Shown piece after piece: positions 1 to 6,461 of a stretch of DNA of 13,133 nt (position 1 is the stretch's first letter; the number at the start of each line of letters is the position of its first letter). Below the pieces are notes generated by a model. The model saw only the letters and a program-made list of their open reading frames with translations, was not told the origin of the DNA and made no database searches. This DNA is from CARZYU01 sp964370085 (GTDB lineage Bacteria; Bacillota_I; Bacilli_A; RF39; UBA660), in NCBI GenBank assembly GCA_964370085.1, contig CAYJHI010000030.1, positions 1 to 13,133 on the forward strand, in the 5' to 3' direction. The translations under genes were made by a program, and so were the position numbers.

Positions 1-852
1 CAATAAACGATAGTCTTCTATATTCCAATCACTCATTAACTTACTGTTTTTGGTAGTAGGTTCCATTAGAAATGTATCTTTTAAAGATAAATCTTTTTTA
101 CTATTGTTTTCTGCTTTATTAACCCACTCTTTTATATTATCTTTTTTTGATATAACAGATAAGAATGCTAGTGCTGAAGTTGTTTCATTTGCTTCTCTAT
201 CATTGTTAAATCTAAATAGTTGTTTTAATTCCTTGTCTGTTAATTCTTTTTTTATTTCTTCTTTGATATATAGTCCTTTAATTAAACTTATTTTAATTCG
301 TTTTTTATCGGGATTTATTATGTCTTTAGTGATAAGAAGTTCTTCTTTTAAAGTCGTAATTGCTTCTTTATTTATTTCACTAATACTATCTAAGCCTTTT
401 TCTAAAGTAAAATTAATAGGAGCCATACTTTTTTGATCATGCCACTTTATATCCTCTTGGTGATTATGGATGGAAAAATCATCTTCATTTAGTATATTAT
501 AAAGTAATCTTGCTGTTCTTCCATTACCATCACTAAATAAGTGTAAATCATTTACTATATAATAAAGTAATTGTGCCTTAACTTGATTAGATTCAATGCT
601 TTGTATTGCGATGAAAGTACTTTTCAAAACTTTTTCTTGTACTTCTAAACTAGGTGCCATATATAATCCTACTGAAGTGTTTTCAGATATCTTACGCTCA
701 TTTTTAGGGATTTTTCTCAAAACACCATTAACAGTTATTAGAAATTTCTTAAACATGTCATAATCTAGTTCTTGTATCATTTTATTTTTAATTCTTAAAT
801 CCGATAATTTATCTAATAAATTTAATTTACCAAACATGTTTTCAACGTTCAT
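1..852 (-). CDS. Fic-domain protein (probable AMP- or nucleotidyl-transferase), 3' end outside the window
   Basis: The minus-strand frame is open from an ATG at 852 to the window edge (284 codons, no stop), so the C-terminus is missing. Residues 104-115 give the Fic active-site motif HLFSDGNGRTAR: catalytic His104, Phe106, acidic Asp108, the GNGR anion-binding loop at 109-112 and Arg115. This matches the consensus HxFx(D/E)GNGRxxR, so the site looks intact. Fic enzymes typically move AMP from ATP to a Ser, Thr or Tyr of a target protein; the target here is unknown. I saw no clear (S/T)xxxE(G/N) inhibitory helix in the visible part and no adjacent small antitoxin. After the Fic core, residues 140-284 form a charged, mostly helical region I do not recognise. 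The start is supported by AGAAGGTGAT seven to ten bases upstream. The gene begins 14 bases after the phosphodiesterase stop, suggesting one operon. The Fic call is firm; the substrate is unknown. Confidence 0.88.
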   Translation of the reverse strand, partial: MNVENMFGKLNLLDKLSDLRIKNKMIQELDYDMFKKFLITVNGVLRKIPKNERKISENTSVGLYMAPSLEVQEKVLKSTFIAIQSIESNQVKAQLLYYIVNDLHLFSDGNGRTARLLYNILNEDDFSIHNHQEDIKWHDQKSMAPINFTLEKGLDSISEINKEAITTLKEELLITKDIINPDKKRIKISLIKGLYIKEEIKKELTDKELKQLFRFNNDREANETTSALAFLSVISKKDNIKEWVNKAENNSKKDLSLKDTFLMEPTTKNSKLMSDWNIEDYRLL

Positions 853-866
853 TTTATCACCTTCTG

Positions 867-1970
867 TTAATTTTTCATTATTGATATGAGAGGTATTTTC
901 ATTTCATCTTCTGTTATACCGGCGTGTGCTGATACAAATACTTTACTATTTTGATTATAAACAAAGTATTTATTAGTAGTTGCTAAAGAGATGTAGTCTC
1001 CTAGTGATTGTTCAAATAATGGATGATTTTTTCCTGTTCCAAATAATTTTTCTTTTAACACTTCTTCTTTTGTTTTTAGTATGAAATCATTGGAAAATAG
1101 TTCATTAAACACTTCTTCAAATTCTTGATGTTTATCTTCTTTCACTTTAAAAGCACATAATCTTCCTTCTAACCAAATATCCTTATCTAACAAATTAAAT
1201 ATTTGAGGATAGTTACTTAGAATGATCGGCTCAGCATTGATATGGCCATGATCTGCTGTTACAAGAAGTAGTGAATTAGTTAGTTTCTTTGTAAACTCTT
1301 CTACTTTTTCATTTATCATTTTGATATTATTAATTGTTTCTTCACTACTTGTTCCCGTGTAGTGCATTATGTGATCTGGATTATCATAATAAGCATATAT
1401 ATATTTCTTTCCTGGTTTTTTTGTCTCTATTAATATCTTATCTAACATATCATCGAAATTAAGGTAAGTATTTTGTCCAAACGGATAAAGCGTTGTTGAG
1501 GAATATTCACCTTTTTCATTAATTTTATCAGGGATGTTTTTGTAAGAAAAGTATTTTTTTGCTAATGAATTTTTACTATACTCTATTTTCGTGTCCTTTA
1601 AAGTATTTAAAAACATTGTTACTATTTTATCTTCTTCTTTAAAATATAAATCCCAACCTAGCCATCCATGTTCATTTGGATTAAGTCCTGATAACATAGA
1701 AGTAGTTGCTGCTGTTGTAGTAGATGGATAAGTAGAATTATAATCTTTTAGTATATTCTTAATTAGAAAATCATCTTCTTTTAAAGTTCTTTTTAATATA
1801 TTACTACCTAGTCCATCACAAAGCAAAACAATAATATTATCTACTTGATTTTCTTCTAAAATATCATCTATTTCTTTAATAGTGGCATGTTTATAATCTA
1901 ATCCAAATTGTTTTTGAATAGTACATGCTAGATTAGTTATACAATTTTCATAAGTTTTTTTAAATTCCAC
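867..1970 (-). CDS. Alkaline-phosphatase-superfamily protein, type I phosphodiesterase/nucleotide pyrophosphatase-like
   Basis: The 367-aa protein carries the metal-site pattern of the nucleotide pyrophosphatase/phosphodiesterase branch of the alkaline phosphatase superfamily. Asp52 lies in LLCDGLGSN. Thr85, in YPSTTTAATTS, is the probable nucleophile, followed by SGLNPNEHG. Asp199 and His203 lie in DNPDHIMHYTG, Asp240-His241 in TADHGH, and His349 in SAHAG. These would hold two metal ions, usually zinc, and cleave a phosphodiester or phosphomonoester; the substrate cannot be read from sequence. There is no signal peptide or membrane segment, so it should act in the cytoplasm, whereas many family members are exported. 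The start is a GTG, supported by GGAGGAG about five bases upstream; no upstream ATG fits better. It starts 9 bases after the GNAT stop and is followed by the Fic gene 14 bases later, so the three are probably co-transcribed. The family call is strong and the biological role unknown. Confidence 0.85.
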   Translation of the reverse strand: MEFKKTYENCITNLACTIQKQFGLDYKHATIKEIDDILEENQVDNIIVLLCDGLGSNILKRTLKEDDFLIKNILKDYNSTYPSTTTAATTSMLSGLNPNEHGWLGWDLYFKEEDKIVTMFLNTLKDTKIEYSKNSLAKKYFSYKNIPDKINEKGEYSSTTLYPFGQNTYLNFDDMLDKILIETKKPGKKYIYAYYDNPDHIMHYTGTSSEETINNIKMINEKVEEFTKKLTNSLLLVTADHGHINAEPIILSNYPQIFNLLDKDIWLEGRLCAFKVKEDKHQEFEEVFNELFSNDFILKTKEEVLKEKLFGTGKNHPLFEQSLGDYISLATTNKYFVYNQNSKVFVSAHAGITEDEMKIPLISIMKN

Positions 1971-1979
1971 TTTCTCCTC

Positions 1980-2396
1980 CTAAAAATACATATTGTATTT
2001 TATACTAGATGTTTTTTTCATACCAACACTTTCGTATAGTTTATGGGCTGGTACTGCTGTATCTAGGCATGTTAGACACATTGATTTATAATTGTTATCT
2101 TTAGCATATTTAATTACTTCTTCAAATATTTTCTTTCCTATATCTTGTTTTCGATATTCTTTTAAGACACAAACATTAAATATTTCTAGTGCTGGCTGAA
2201 AAGAAAAAGTAAATAAATCTAGTTTATAAGCAGTTATACTACCTACTATCTTATTATCTTTCTTCATTATAAAAATTAAATAATTACTATTTTCTTGGTA
2301 CTTTTGATAATATTCTAAGTCATTACTTCCTTCAAACGCTTCATCAATTAATTCTTTGTATAAACTTATATCTTCTTTTTTTAATAACTCAATCAT
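1980..2396 (-). CDS. GNAT-family N-acetyltransferase
   Basis: The 138-aa protein has the normal length of a single GNAT domain. The central strand NVCVLKEYR (74-82) runs into the acetyl-CoA pyrophosphate loop RKQDIGKK (82-89), matching the (R/Q)xxGx(G/A) motif A except for Lys in the last position. A helix (90-100) follows, then MCLTCLD and the motif B segment AHKLYESVGM (117-126), the usual GNAT ending. It should transfer an acetyl group from acetyl-CoA to an amine; the acceptor cannot be inferred. The ATG is preceded by AAGGAG with five bases of spacing. It ends with TAG, the only non-TAA stop in the window. It is the first gene of a probable three-gene unit with the phosphodiesterase and Fic genes, behind the terminator of the upstream gene. 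Confidence 0.87.
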   Translation of the reverse strand: MIELLKKEDISLYKELIDEAFEGSNDLEYYQKYQENSNYLIFIMKKDNKIVGSITAYKLDLFTFSFQPALEIFNVCVLKEYRKQDIGKKIFEEVIKYAKDNNYKSMCLTCLDTAVPAHKLYESVGMKKTSSIKYNMYF

Positions 2397-2413
2397 ACAT
2401 TCTCCTTTTATTT

Positions 2414-2442
2414 AGTATAACAATAAAAAAAGACTATTTAAA
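2414..2442 (-). promoter_or_regulatory. Weak candidate promoter for the GNAT-phosphodiesterase-Fic unit
   Basis: On the minus strand TATACT (2414-2419) resembles a -10 box and lies just upstream of the GNAT ribosome binding site. The -35 position 17 bases upstream reads TTTAAA and falls inside the preceding terminator hairpin. Only the -10 is reasonable. The case rests mainly on its place between a terminator and a gene, and read-through from the upstream unit is an alternative. Confidence 0.35.
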
Positions 2443-2447
2443 GTCTT
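2425..2447 (-). terminator. Intrinsic terminator after the zinc-ribbon gene
   Basis: On the minus strand the six-base stem AAGACT/AGTCTT with a six-base loop is followed directly by a run of T. The stem's first bases overlap the TAA stop of the zinc-ribbon gene (2446-2448). It closes the surface-protein/zinc-ribbon unit. Confidence 0.8.
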
Positions 2448-3774
2448 ATTCATCATATTTTAATAATTCGGCATTTTCTAAGATATATTCCATAGTTTCA
2501 TCTAAGTCTTCTTTATCACTACTTGATATATCACTTGGTATATATAATTCAAACATATATAGATGTGAACTTGATTTTGAAAGTGCTACATAATATTCAT
2601 TATAATAATCTTTTTCAAAGCTTGAAAAATAGTAATCTTCTGTTACAATGTGATTCCATTCGATGTTATTTCTTGTCATTGTATCTTCGTTAATAATGGT
2701 TGCTATATCATTTTCTACATCGTTTTTAAAACTATCTATAGTTGCTCCTACTGCACCTGTATCATAATTCATATATGTAGTTGCTTTAACATTTAAAATA
2801 CTTTCACTGTCTCTAAATATATAATAATATGATTTATATTGAGCATTAGATGATAGATCTTCTGAATATTGAAAGTTCGCTGGTATTAAATAATCCATAT
2901 ATCCTAAGATAGTTTCTTCATCGTCTGGATATGATAATTCTTCAGTATAATCGTTTAATTCTCCTGTTATTACTAATGTATCGAATACTTCTTGAGCACT
3001 TGTTTTAGTGCTTTCATAAAAAACTGATTCTCCAAGTGTACCAAAAGTTAAAATTATATTTTCTTCTTTTGAAACAAAGATATAATAATCTCCTGATATT
3101 TCAATACTATTTTTTCCTATTTGGATAGTTGCATAATAAATTTCACCATCTAATGATTTAAAACCTTCTTCATTAAAGAATATTTTTAGTTCACTATATT
3201 CTAATCCGCTTGACCATTCGTTATAGAATAAGTCATATAGTTTTTCTTTTCCTTCTTTTGTTGAGAAATCAAAGTCATATTCATCTTCAAAATCATATAG
3301 AGTACTTTGTCCTATAGTGCTTATAACAGATCCTGTTATTATATTTTCCAAGTTATAATTACCTGCTTGGCTTTCTATGGCAGTCCACTCATTTTTATCA
3401 TATTTGACACTGTGTCCATTTCCATTTTGAACCTCTAAACTTGTGACTTCTTTTTCTATATCAGTTAGAGTAGTTTCTATGTTTGGTGAGTAAAGAGAGA
3501 AAATAATAAATATTACTATTCCTATTAAAAGTACTCCTCCTCCAATTGATAGTCCTAATATTAAACCTAAATTACTCTTTTTAATTGGAGTTTGATTATC
3601 TGTCATATTGGATGTTTCTATTACTGTTGTCGGTTCCTTTATAGTTATTTCTTCTTTTTGTTCTTGGATTGGTTCAAGTACTTGTGTCTTGTCTAAAGTA
3701 ACTGTTTTAGCTCCACAGTTATTACAAAATTTGTCATTGGGATTTATTTGTTTCCCACAATTCATACAATACAT
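2446..3774 (-). CDS. Zinc-ribbon, single-pass membrane protein with a duplicated extracytoplasmic domain
   Basis: The 442-aa protein begins with a zinc ribbon made of two CxxC pairs (Cys3/Cys6 and Cys17/Cys20), the short form common at the N-terminus of Firmicutes membrane proteins. A polar linker (about 25-66) leads to one hydrophobic segment (about 69-94), so the ribbon should be cytoplasmic and the rest outside. The outer part is acidic and Tyr/Ser-rich. It appears to contain two related halves, about 105-270 and 290-440. Each has an EW-containing segment (NEWTAI, IEWNHI) followed by a strand ending in aromatics and then a C-terminal helix (EVFDTLVI, ETMEYIL). I do not recognise a named family for the outer domain. 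AGAAGG upstream of the ATG supports the start. It begins 19 bases after the stop of the surface-protein gene and shares its promoter. A role in envelope sensing or protein display is only a guess from context. Confidence 0.8.
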   Translation of the reverse strand: MYCMNCGKQINPNDKFCNNCGAKTVTLDKTQVLEPIQEQKEEITIKEPTTVIETSNMTDNQTPIKKSNLGLILGLSIGGGVLLIGIVIFIIFSLYSPNIETTLTDIEKEVTSLEVQNGNGHSVKYDKNEWTAIESQAGNYNLENIITGSVISTIGQSTLYDFEDEYDFDFSTKEGKEKLYDLFYNEWSSGLEYSELKIFFNEEGFKSLDGEIYYATIQIGKNSIEISGDYYIFVSKEENIILTFGTLGESVFYESTKTSAQEVFDTLVITGELNDYTEELSYPDDEETILGYMDYLIPANFQYSEDLSSNAQYKSYYYIFRDSESILNVKATTYMNYDTGAVGATIDSFKNDVENDIATIINEDTMTRNNIEWNHIVTEDYYFSSFEKDYYNEYYVALSKSSSHLYMFELYIPSDISSSDKEDLDETMEYILENAELLKYDE

Positions 3775-3793
3775 CTTTTTTTCCTTCTTTCTT

Positions 3794-5569
3794 TTAATAA
3801 ATTGTTATAGTAAATCTTGATGAATGGTTTAGATCAGCTTGACCAGTATATGTCGTATAAGAGAATATTCCATTTATAGTAGTAACATCTCCATATAGAC
3901 TTCCACCACGGTAAAACCAAGAATACGATAAATAACTACTTGTTACTCCTCTGTCTTGATAGAAACCTAATGTATCTGTTAAGGCATCTCCTTTTATTGA
4001 TGTTGTAGTTGTTAATCCATAGTGAGCATTTGGATAAATATTGATATATCTTCCTTCCGGTAGTGTATCTGCTGTGAAACCTGAAGATCCTGCTACAAGG
4101 TTTCCATTAACATCTAATACTGTTCCCATTACTCTATCAAATGTTCCACCTACTGTGTCGTATACTCCATAAATATTGCCTGTTGTTGATGCACCTTTTC
4201 CTTCATATGTTTCATAAGTATTTGTTGTACATGATGTTGAAGTACTTGTTACCGAAGGAGCATTTCCTCCTATTCCAGTAACATATAAGTTACAGTTGTT
4301 TGGATAAACTTCTTTATAAATTCCTGTATAATCTACATTTCCATATTTACCATACATTGACTGTGTTAAATAGGCAATAGCACCCCATTCTGTATTCTTA
4401 ATTAGATGAGCATCTACGTAACCAACAAAACCATAATTGTTATACCCATTCATTCCGTTCATTAAATCTTGTACATAGTAAAAGGTATTAGCAATATTCA
4501 TGTTATTCATCGGTGTTACATTAGGTTTAGAATATAAAATATTTCCTTGCTTAGATGCTTCAAATTTTGCTATCCAAAACCCTGGTATTTCTTGATTTTC
4601 TGAATTAGTTCTGGTGGTTGGATCATCACAGGTATTTCCCCAACAGAAAGCTGGTGATGTGTAGTAATTAATTGCTGTTGTCCCTGTATAATTAGCACTA
4701 CCTGTATGTATAATAGAGGTGTCATGAAATTCAATATCAAAGGCTCCTGGGGTATTAATAGTGACGGAATCACCTCCATATCCTTGATATCCTAAAGTAT
4801 CTCTCACTGTATATGAATATCTTGGAATCCACACCATCATGGATATAATGTGATCCATCGGTATTACCGTTCCCGGTTCAGCATCAACATACGTTTCTCT
4901 CATTGTTGGAATAACTGAAGCAGAGTTTGCCCATTGTTGTTCTGCATAATCATACCACTCTTCTCTAATAACATCTGCTTTTACCCAGGTTGCTTGATTT
5001 TCATCATAAACAATAGGAATTAATCCATCTATTAGTACTGGGTCTGCTCCATTTAAAAGAGGATCACTGTAAATATCTCCTGGACTAAACACATATTCTA
5101 ATCCTAGGTTGAAATCCGTTTCTGTAGGTGTCCCACTAGCAGTATAACTAATTTGAAATTTGGTATCTGACCTAGGTGCAAATTCAGTATAAATATATAA
5201 ATTATAGATTAAGTATGTAATACTTGGATTAGAATTGACTAATTCATTTATCTGCTTTAAATGGTAATAACTGTCACTAGTATTAGTTATTGTAATCTCA
5301 TAAGTAAATGTAGAGGTGCCACTTGGAACATTTATCCCTATTTCTGTTGTAACATTATTATATCTAGGTGCATATAATTCAGCACTATCAGTAGATTCAA
5401 TCAATTCTATATTAGATATAAATATTTTATTATCAACGTTTATAATAGCTTCTCCACTAATAGTCATTTCACTATTAAAAGCTGAATACCCAATAGAAAT
5501 AAACGATATCGAAAAAAATATCATAACAATAATTAATATATTAAAGCTAACTTTTTTTGTTTTCTTCAT
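3794..5569 (-). CDS. Large exported surface protein: TasA/camelysin-like N-terminal part and FGE/C-type-lectin-like C-terminal part
   Basis: Numbering here counts from the ATG at 5572, giving 592 aa. I prefer the next ATG at 5569 (591 aa) because AGGAG then sits six bases away instead of three. Residues 4-9 are basic, 10-28 hydrophobic, and IGYSAFNSE follows, the pattern of a signal peptide ahead of TasA/camelysin-type proteins. A beta-rich domain with NTS-type strands spans about 33-165. A linker NGADPVLIDGLIPIVYD (174-190) precedes the C-terminal part, whose blocks recall the formylglycine-generating-enzyme/C-type-lectin fold: WIPRYSY (248-254), GFWIAKFEAS (331-340), KNTEWGAIAYL (392-402), TGNIYGVYDTVGG (464-476), SWFYRGGSLYG (551-561) and SRFTITI near the end. 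I see no formylglycine-synthesis cysteine signature, so binding rather than catalysis is likely. Cys310/315 and Cys427/448 could form disulfides. It is co-transcribed with the zinc-ribbon gene. The fold is inferred from motifs and the ligand is unknown. Confidence 0.75.
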   Translation of the reverse strand: MKKTKKVSFNILIIVMIFFSISFISIGYSAFNSEMTISGEAIINVDNKIFISNIELIESTDSAELYAPRYNNVTTEIGINVPSGTSTFTYEITITNTSDSYYHLKQINELVNSNPSITYLIYNLYIYTEFAPRSDTKFQISYTASGTPTETDFNLGLEYVFSPGDIYSDPLLNGADPVLIDGLIPIVYDENQATWVKADVIREEWYDYAEQQWANSASVIPTMRETYVDAEPGTVIPMDHIISMMVWIPRYSYTVRDTLGYQGYGGDSVTINTPGAFDIEFHDTSIIHTGSANYTGTTAINYYTSPAFCWGNTCDDPTTRTNSENQEIPGFWIAKFEASKQGNILYSKPNVTPMNNMNIANTFYYVQDLMNGMNGYNNYGFVGYVDAHLIKNTEWGAIAYLTQSMYGKYGNVDYTGIYKEVYPNNCNLYVTGIGGNAPSVTSTSTSCTTNTYETYEGKGASTTGNIYGVYDTVGGTFDRVMGTVLDVNGNLVAGSSGFTADTLPEGRYINIYPNAHYGLTTTTSIKGDALTDTLGFYQDRGVTSSYLSYSWFYRGGSLYGDVTTINGIFSYTTYTGQADLNHSSRFTITIY

Positions 5570-5597
5570 CATTTGCTCCTATGCTACTCTCTTTACA

Positions 5598-5606
5598 TTA
5601 TAGCAT
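5598..5606 (-). promoter_or_regulatory. Extended -10 promoter for the surface-protein/zinc-ribbon unit
   Basis: On the minus strand TGCTATAAT gives a perfect TATAAT (5598-5603) with the TG extension one base upstream. It lies 28 bases before the surface-protein start and just after the lipoprotein terminator. The -35 position 17 bases upstream reads GTTTTT, which is poor, as is common when an extended -10 is present. Confidence 0.72.
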
Positions 5607-5619
5607 ATCTGTATAAAAG

Positions 5620-5643
5620 AAAAAACTCTTTTTCAAGAGTTTT
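5620..5643 (-). terminator. Intrinsic terminator after the lipoprotein gene
   Basis: On the minus strand the nine-base stem AAAACTCTT/AAGAGTTTT with a four-base loop GAAA ends in a T run. It overlaps the last bases of the lipoprotein stop codon (5642-5644) and separates that gene from the surface-protein promoter. Confidence 0.85.
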
Positions 5644-6181
5644 AATTATTATAAAGTCCATGTATTTTTTGTCTTTCTGTCTCTGTAATATTGTCTAATG
5701 TCCATATATCTTCTTCTTTAGTTAATGTTAAATTTAAAGTATATGTTATTCTATCACTTACATCAGTTAAATATTCAATCTTTTGATTCATATATTTTTC
5801 GTCTATTATATTGTTGTTTTCATCATAAAAATCTGTTTTGTTCTCTTCAATATAATTGTTTAATCTTTCATTAACTGAGTAATAATCATATACTTCTATT
5901 TCTACCTCTACAGTTGCATTATTACCATCAACTAATTCATCTTTAATCTTATAAGTTAAATCCTTATATTGTTTTTTCATGATTTCTTTATACTCTTCTT
6001 TTTGATTATTTGTCATCATTACTTCGTTATCCATCACTTCTTCTAATTGAGATAAGACTTCTTCATCATGCATTTGGTATTTCCCTAAGAATTCTTCAAC
6101 TTTTTTCGTTGGTGTATTCATTATATTATTACATCCTGTAAAGAACAAAAAACTTATTATTACTATTATTATTTTTTTCAT
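5642..6181 (-). CDS. Small predicted lipoprotein of unknown function
   Basis: The 179-aa protein starts MKK followed by a short hydrophobic stretch and FLFFTGC. Cys17 would be the lipidated residue (lipobox FTGC), so the mature protein is anchored to the outer face of the membrane. The rest is one charged alpha/beta domain: helices from PTKKVEEFLGKY (24-35) through about 75, then strands YKIKDEL, ATVEVEIEVYD, ITYTLNLTLT and IWTLDNI. This order resembles NTF2-like lipoproteins of low-GC Firmicutes, but the fold assignment is inference. The ATG is preceded by AAAGGAGG with a four-base gap. The first 29 bases of the gene and its upstream region form a 55-bp stretch repeated exactly on the other side of the N gap, so there may be a second copy or none. 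It appears to be a single-gene unit, with a strong terminator behind it. Confidence 0.8.
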   Translation of the reverse strand: MKKIIIVIISFLFFTGCNNIMNTPTKKVEEFLGKYQMHDEEVLSQLEEVMDNEVMMTNNQKEEYKEIMKKQYKDLTYKIKDELVDGNNATVEVEIEVYDYYSVNERLNNYIEENKTDFYDENNNIIDEKYMNQKIEYLTDVSDRITYTLNLTLTKEEDIWTLDNITETERQKIHGLYNN

Positions 6182-6207
6182 AATTCCTCCTTTATTTGTA
6201 TTATGGA
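6153..6207. repeat. 55-bp direct repeat, copy A (left edge of the gap)
   Basis: This 55-base stretch contains the lipoprotein ribosome binding site, ATG and first codons. It ends exactly where the N run begins. It is identical, base for base, to 6308-6362. Confidence 0.97.
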
Positions 6208-6307
6208 NNNNNNNNNNNNNNNNNNNNNNNNNNNNNNNNNNNNNNNNNNNNNNNNNNNNNNNNNNNNNNNNNNNNNNNNNNNNNNNNNNNNNNNNNNNNN
6301 NNNNNNN
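6208..6307. other. Assembly gap of exactly 100 N
   Basis: One hundred unknown bases, the conventional placeholder for a gap of unknown size. The real distance cannot be read from the sequence and may even be negative, since both flanks carry the same 55 bases. Open frames drawn across it are meaningless. Confidence 0.99.
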
Positions 6308-6362
6308 CTTATTATTACTATTATTATTTTTTTCATAATTCCTCCTTTATTTGTATTATGGA
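6308..6362. repeat. 55-bp direct repeat, copy B (right edge of the gap) with a second lipoprotein start
   Basis: This is identical to 6153-6207 and begins at the first base after the N run. On the minus strand it carries AAAGGAGG and an ATG at 6336 opening MKKIIIVII before the gap. It is therefore either the true upstream region of the one lipoprotein gene or the start of a second, unassembled copy. Confidence 0.95.
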
Positions 6363-6383
6363 AGAAAATAATAATAGGTATAC

Positions 6384-6407
6384 AAAAAAAAGACAAATTA
6401 ATGTCTT
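6384..6407 (-). terminator. Intrinsic terminator after asnS
   Basis: On the minus strand the stem AAGACA/TGTCTT with a six-base loop is followed by eight T. It lies about 55 bases beyond the asnS stop and before the lipoprotein start region. Confidence 0.85.
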
Positions 6408-6461
6408 ATTTCGTATATGTTTTGTCGTTTTCTAACTATGCTTTATATTTTTTTGTCAATA

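Noticed and set aside
50..436. 128-aa open frame on the plus strand
   Set aside because: It lies wholly antisense to the Fic gene, whose motif is unmistakable. The translation is low-complexity and hydrophobic, as expected from the reverse of Lys/Glu-rich coding.
3797..3930. Template/variable repeat pair of a diversity-generating retroelement
   Set aside because: I found no near copy of this stretch and no reverse transcriptase in the window.
3608..5603. Plus-strand open frames opposite the zinc-ribbon and surface-protein genes, and a 69-aa minus-strand frame at 4570-4779
   Set aside because: They are shadows of the real genes, with no ribosome binding site, no motif and biased composition.
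6431..6459. TTGACA (6454-6459, minus strand) just after asnS as a promoter for the lipoprotein
   Set aside because: No acceptable -10 lies 16-18 bases downstream (best GTTAGA), and a strong terminator at 6384-6407 would stop the transcript.
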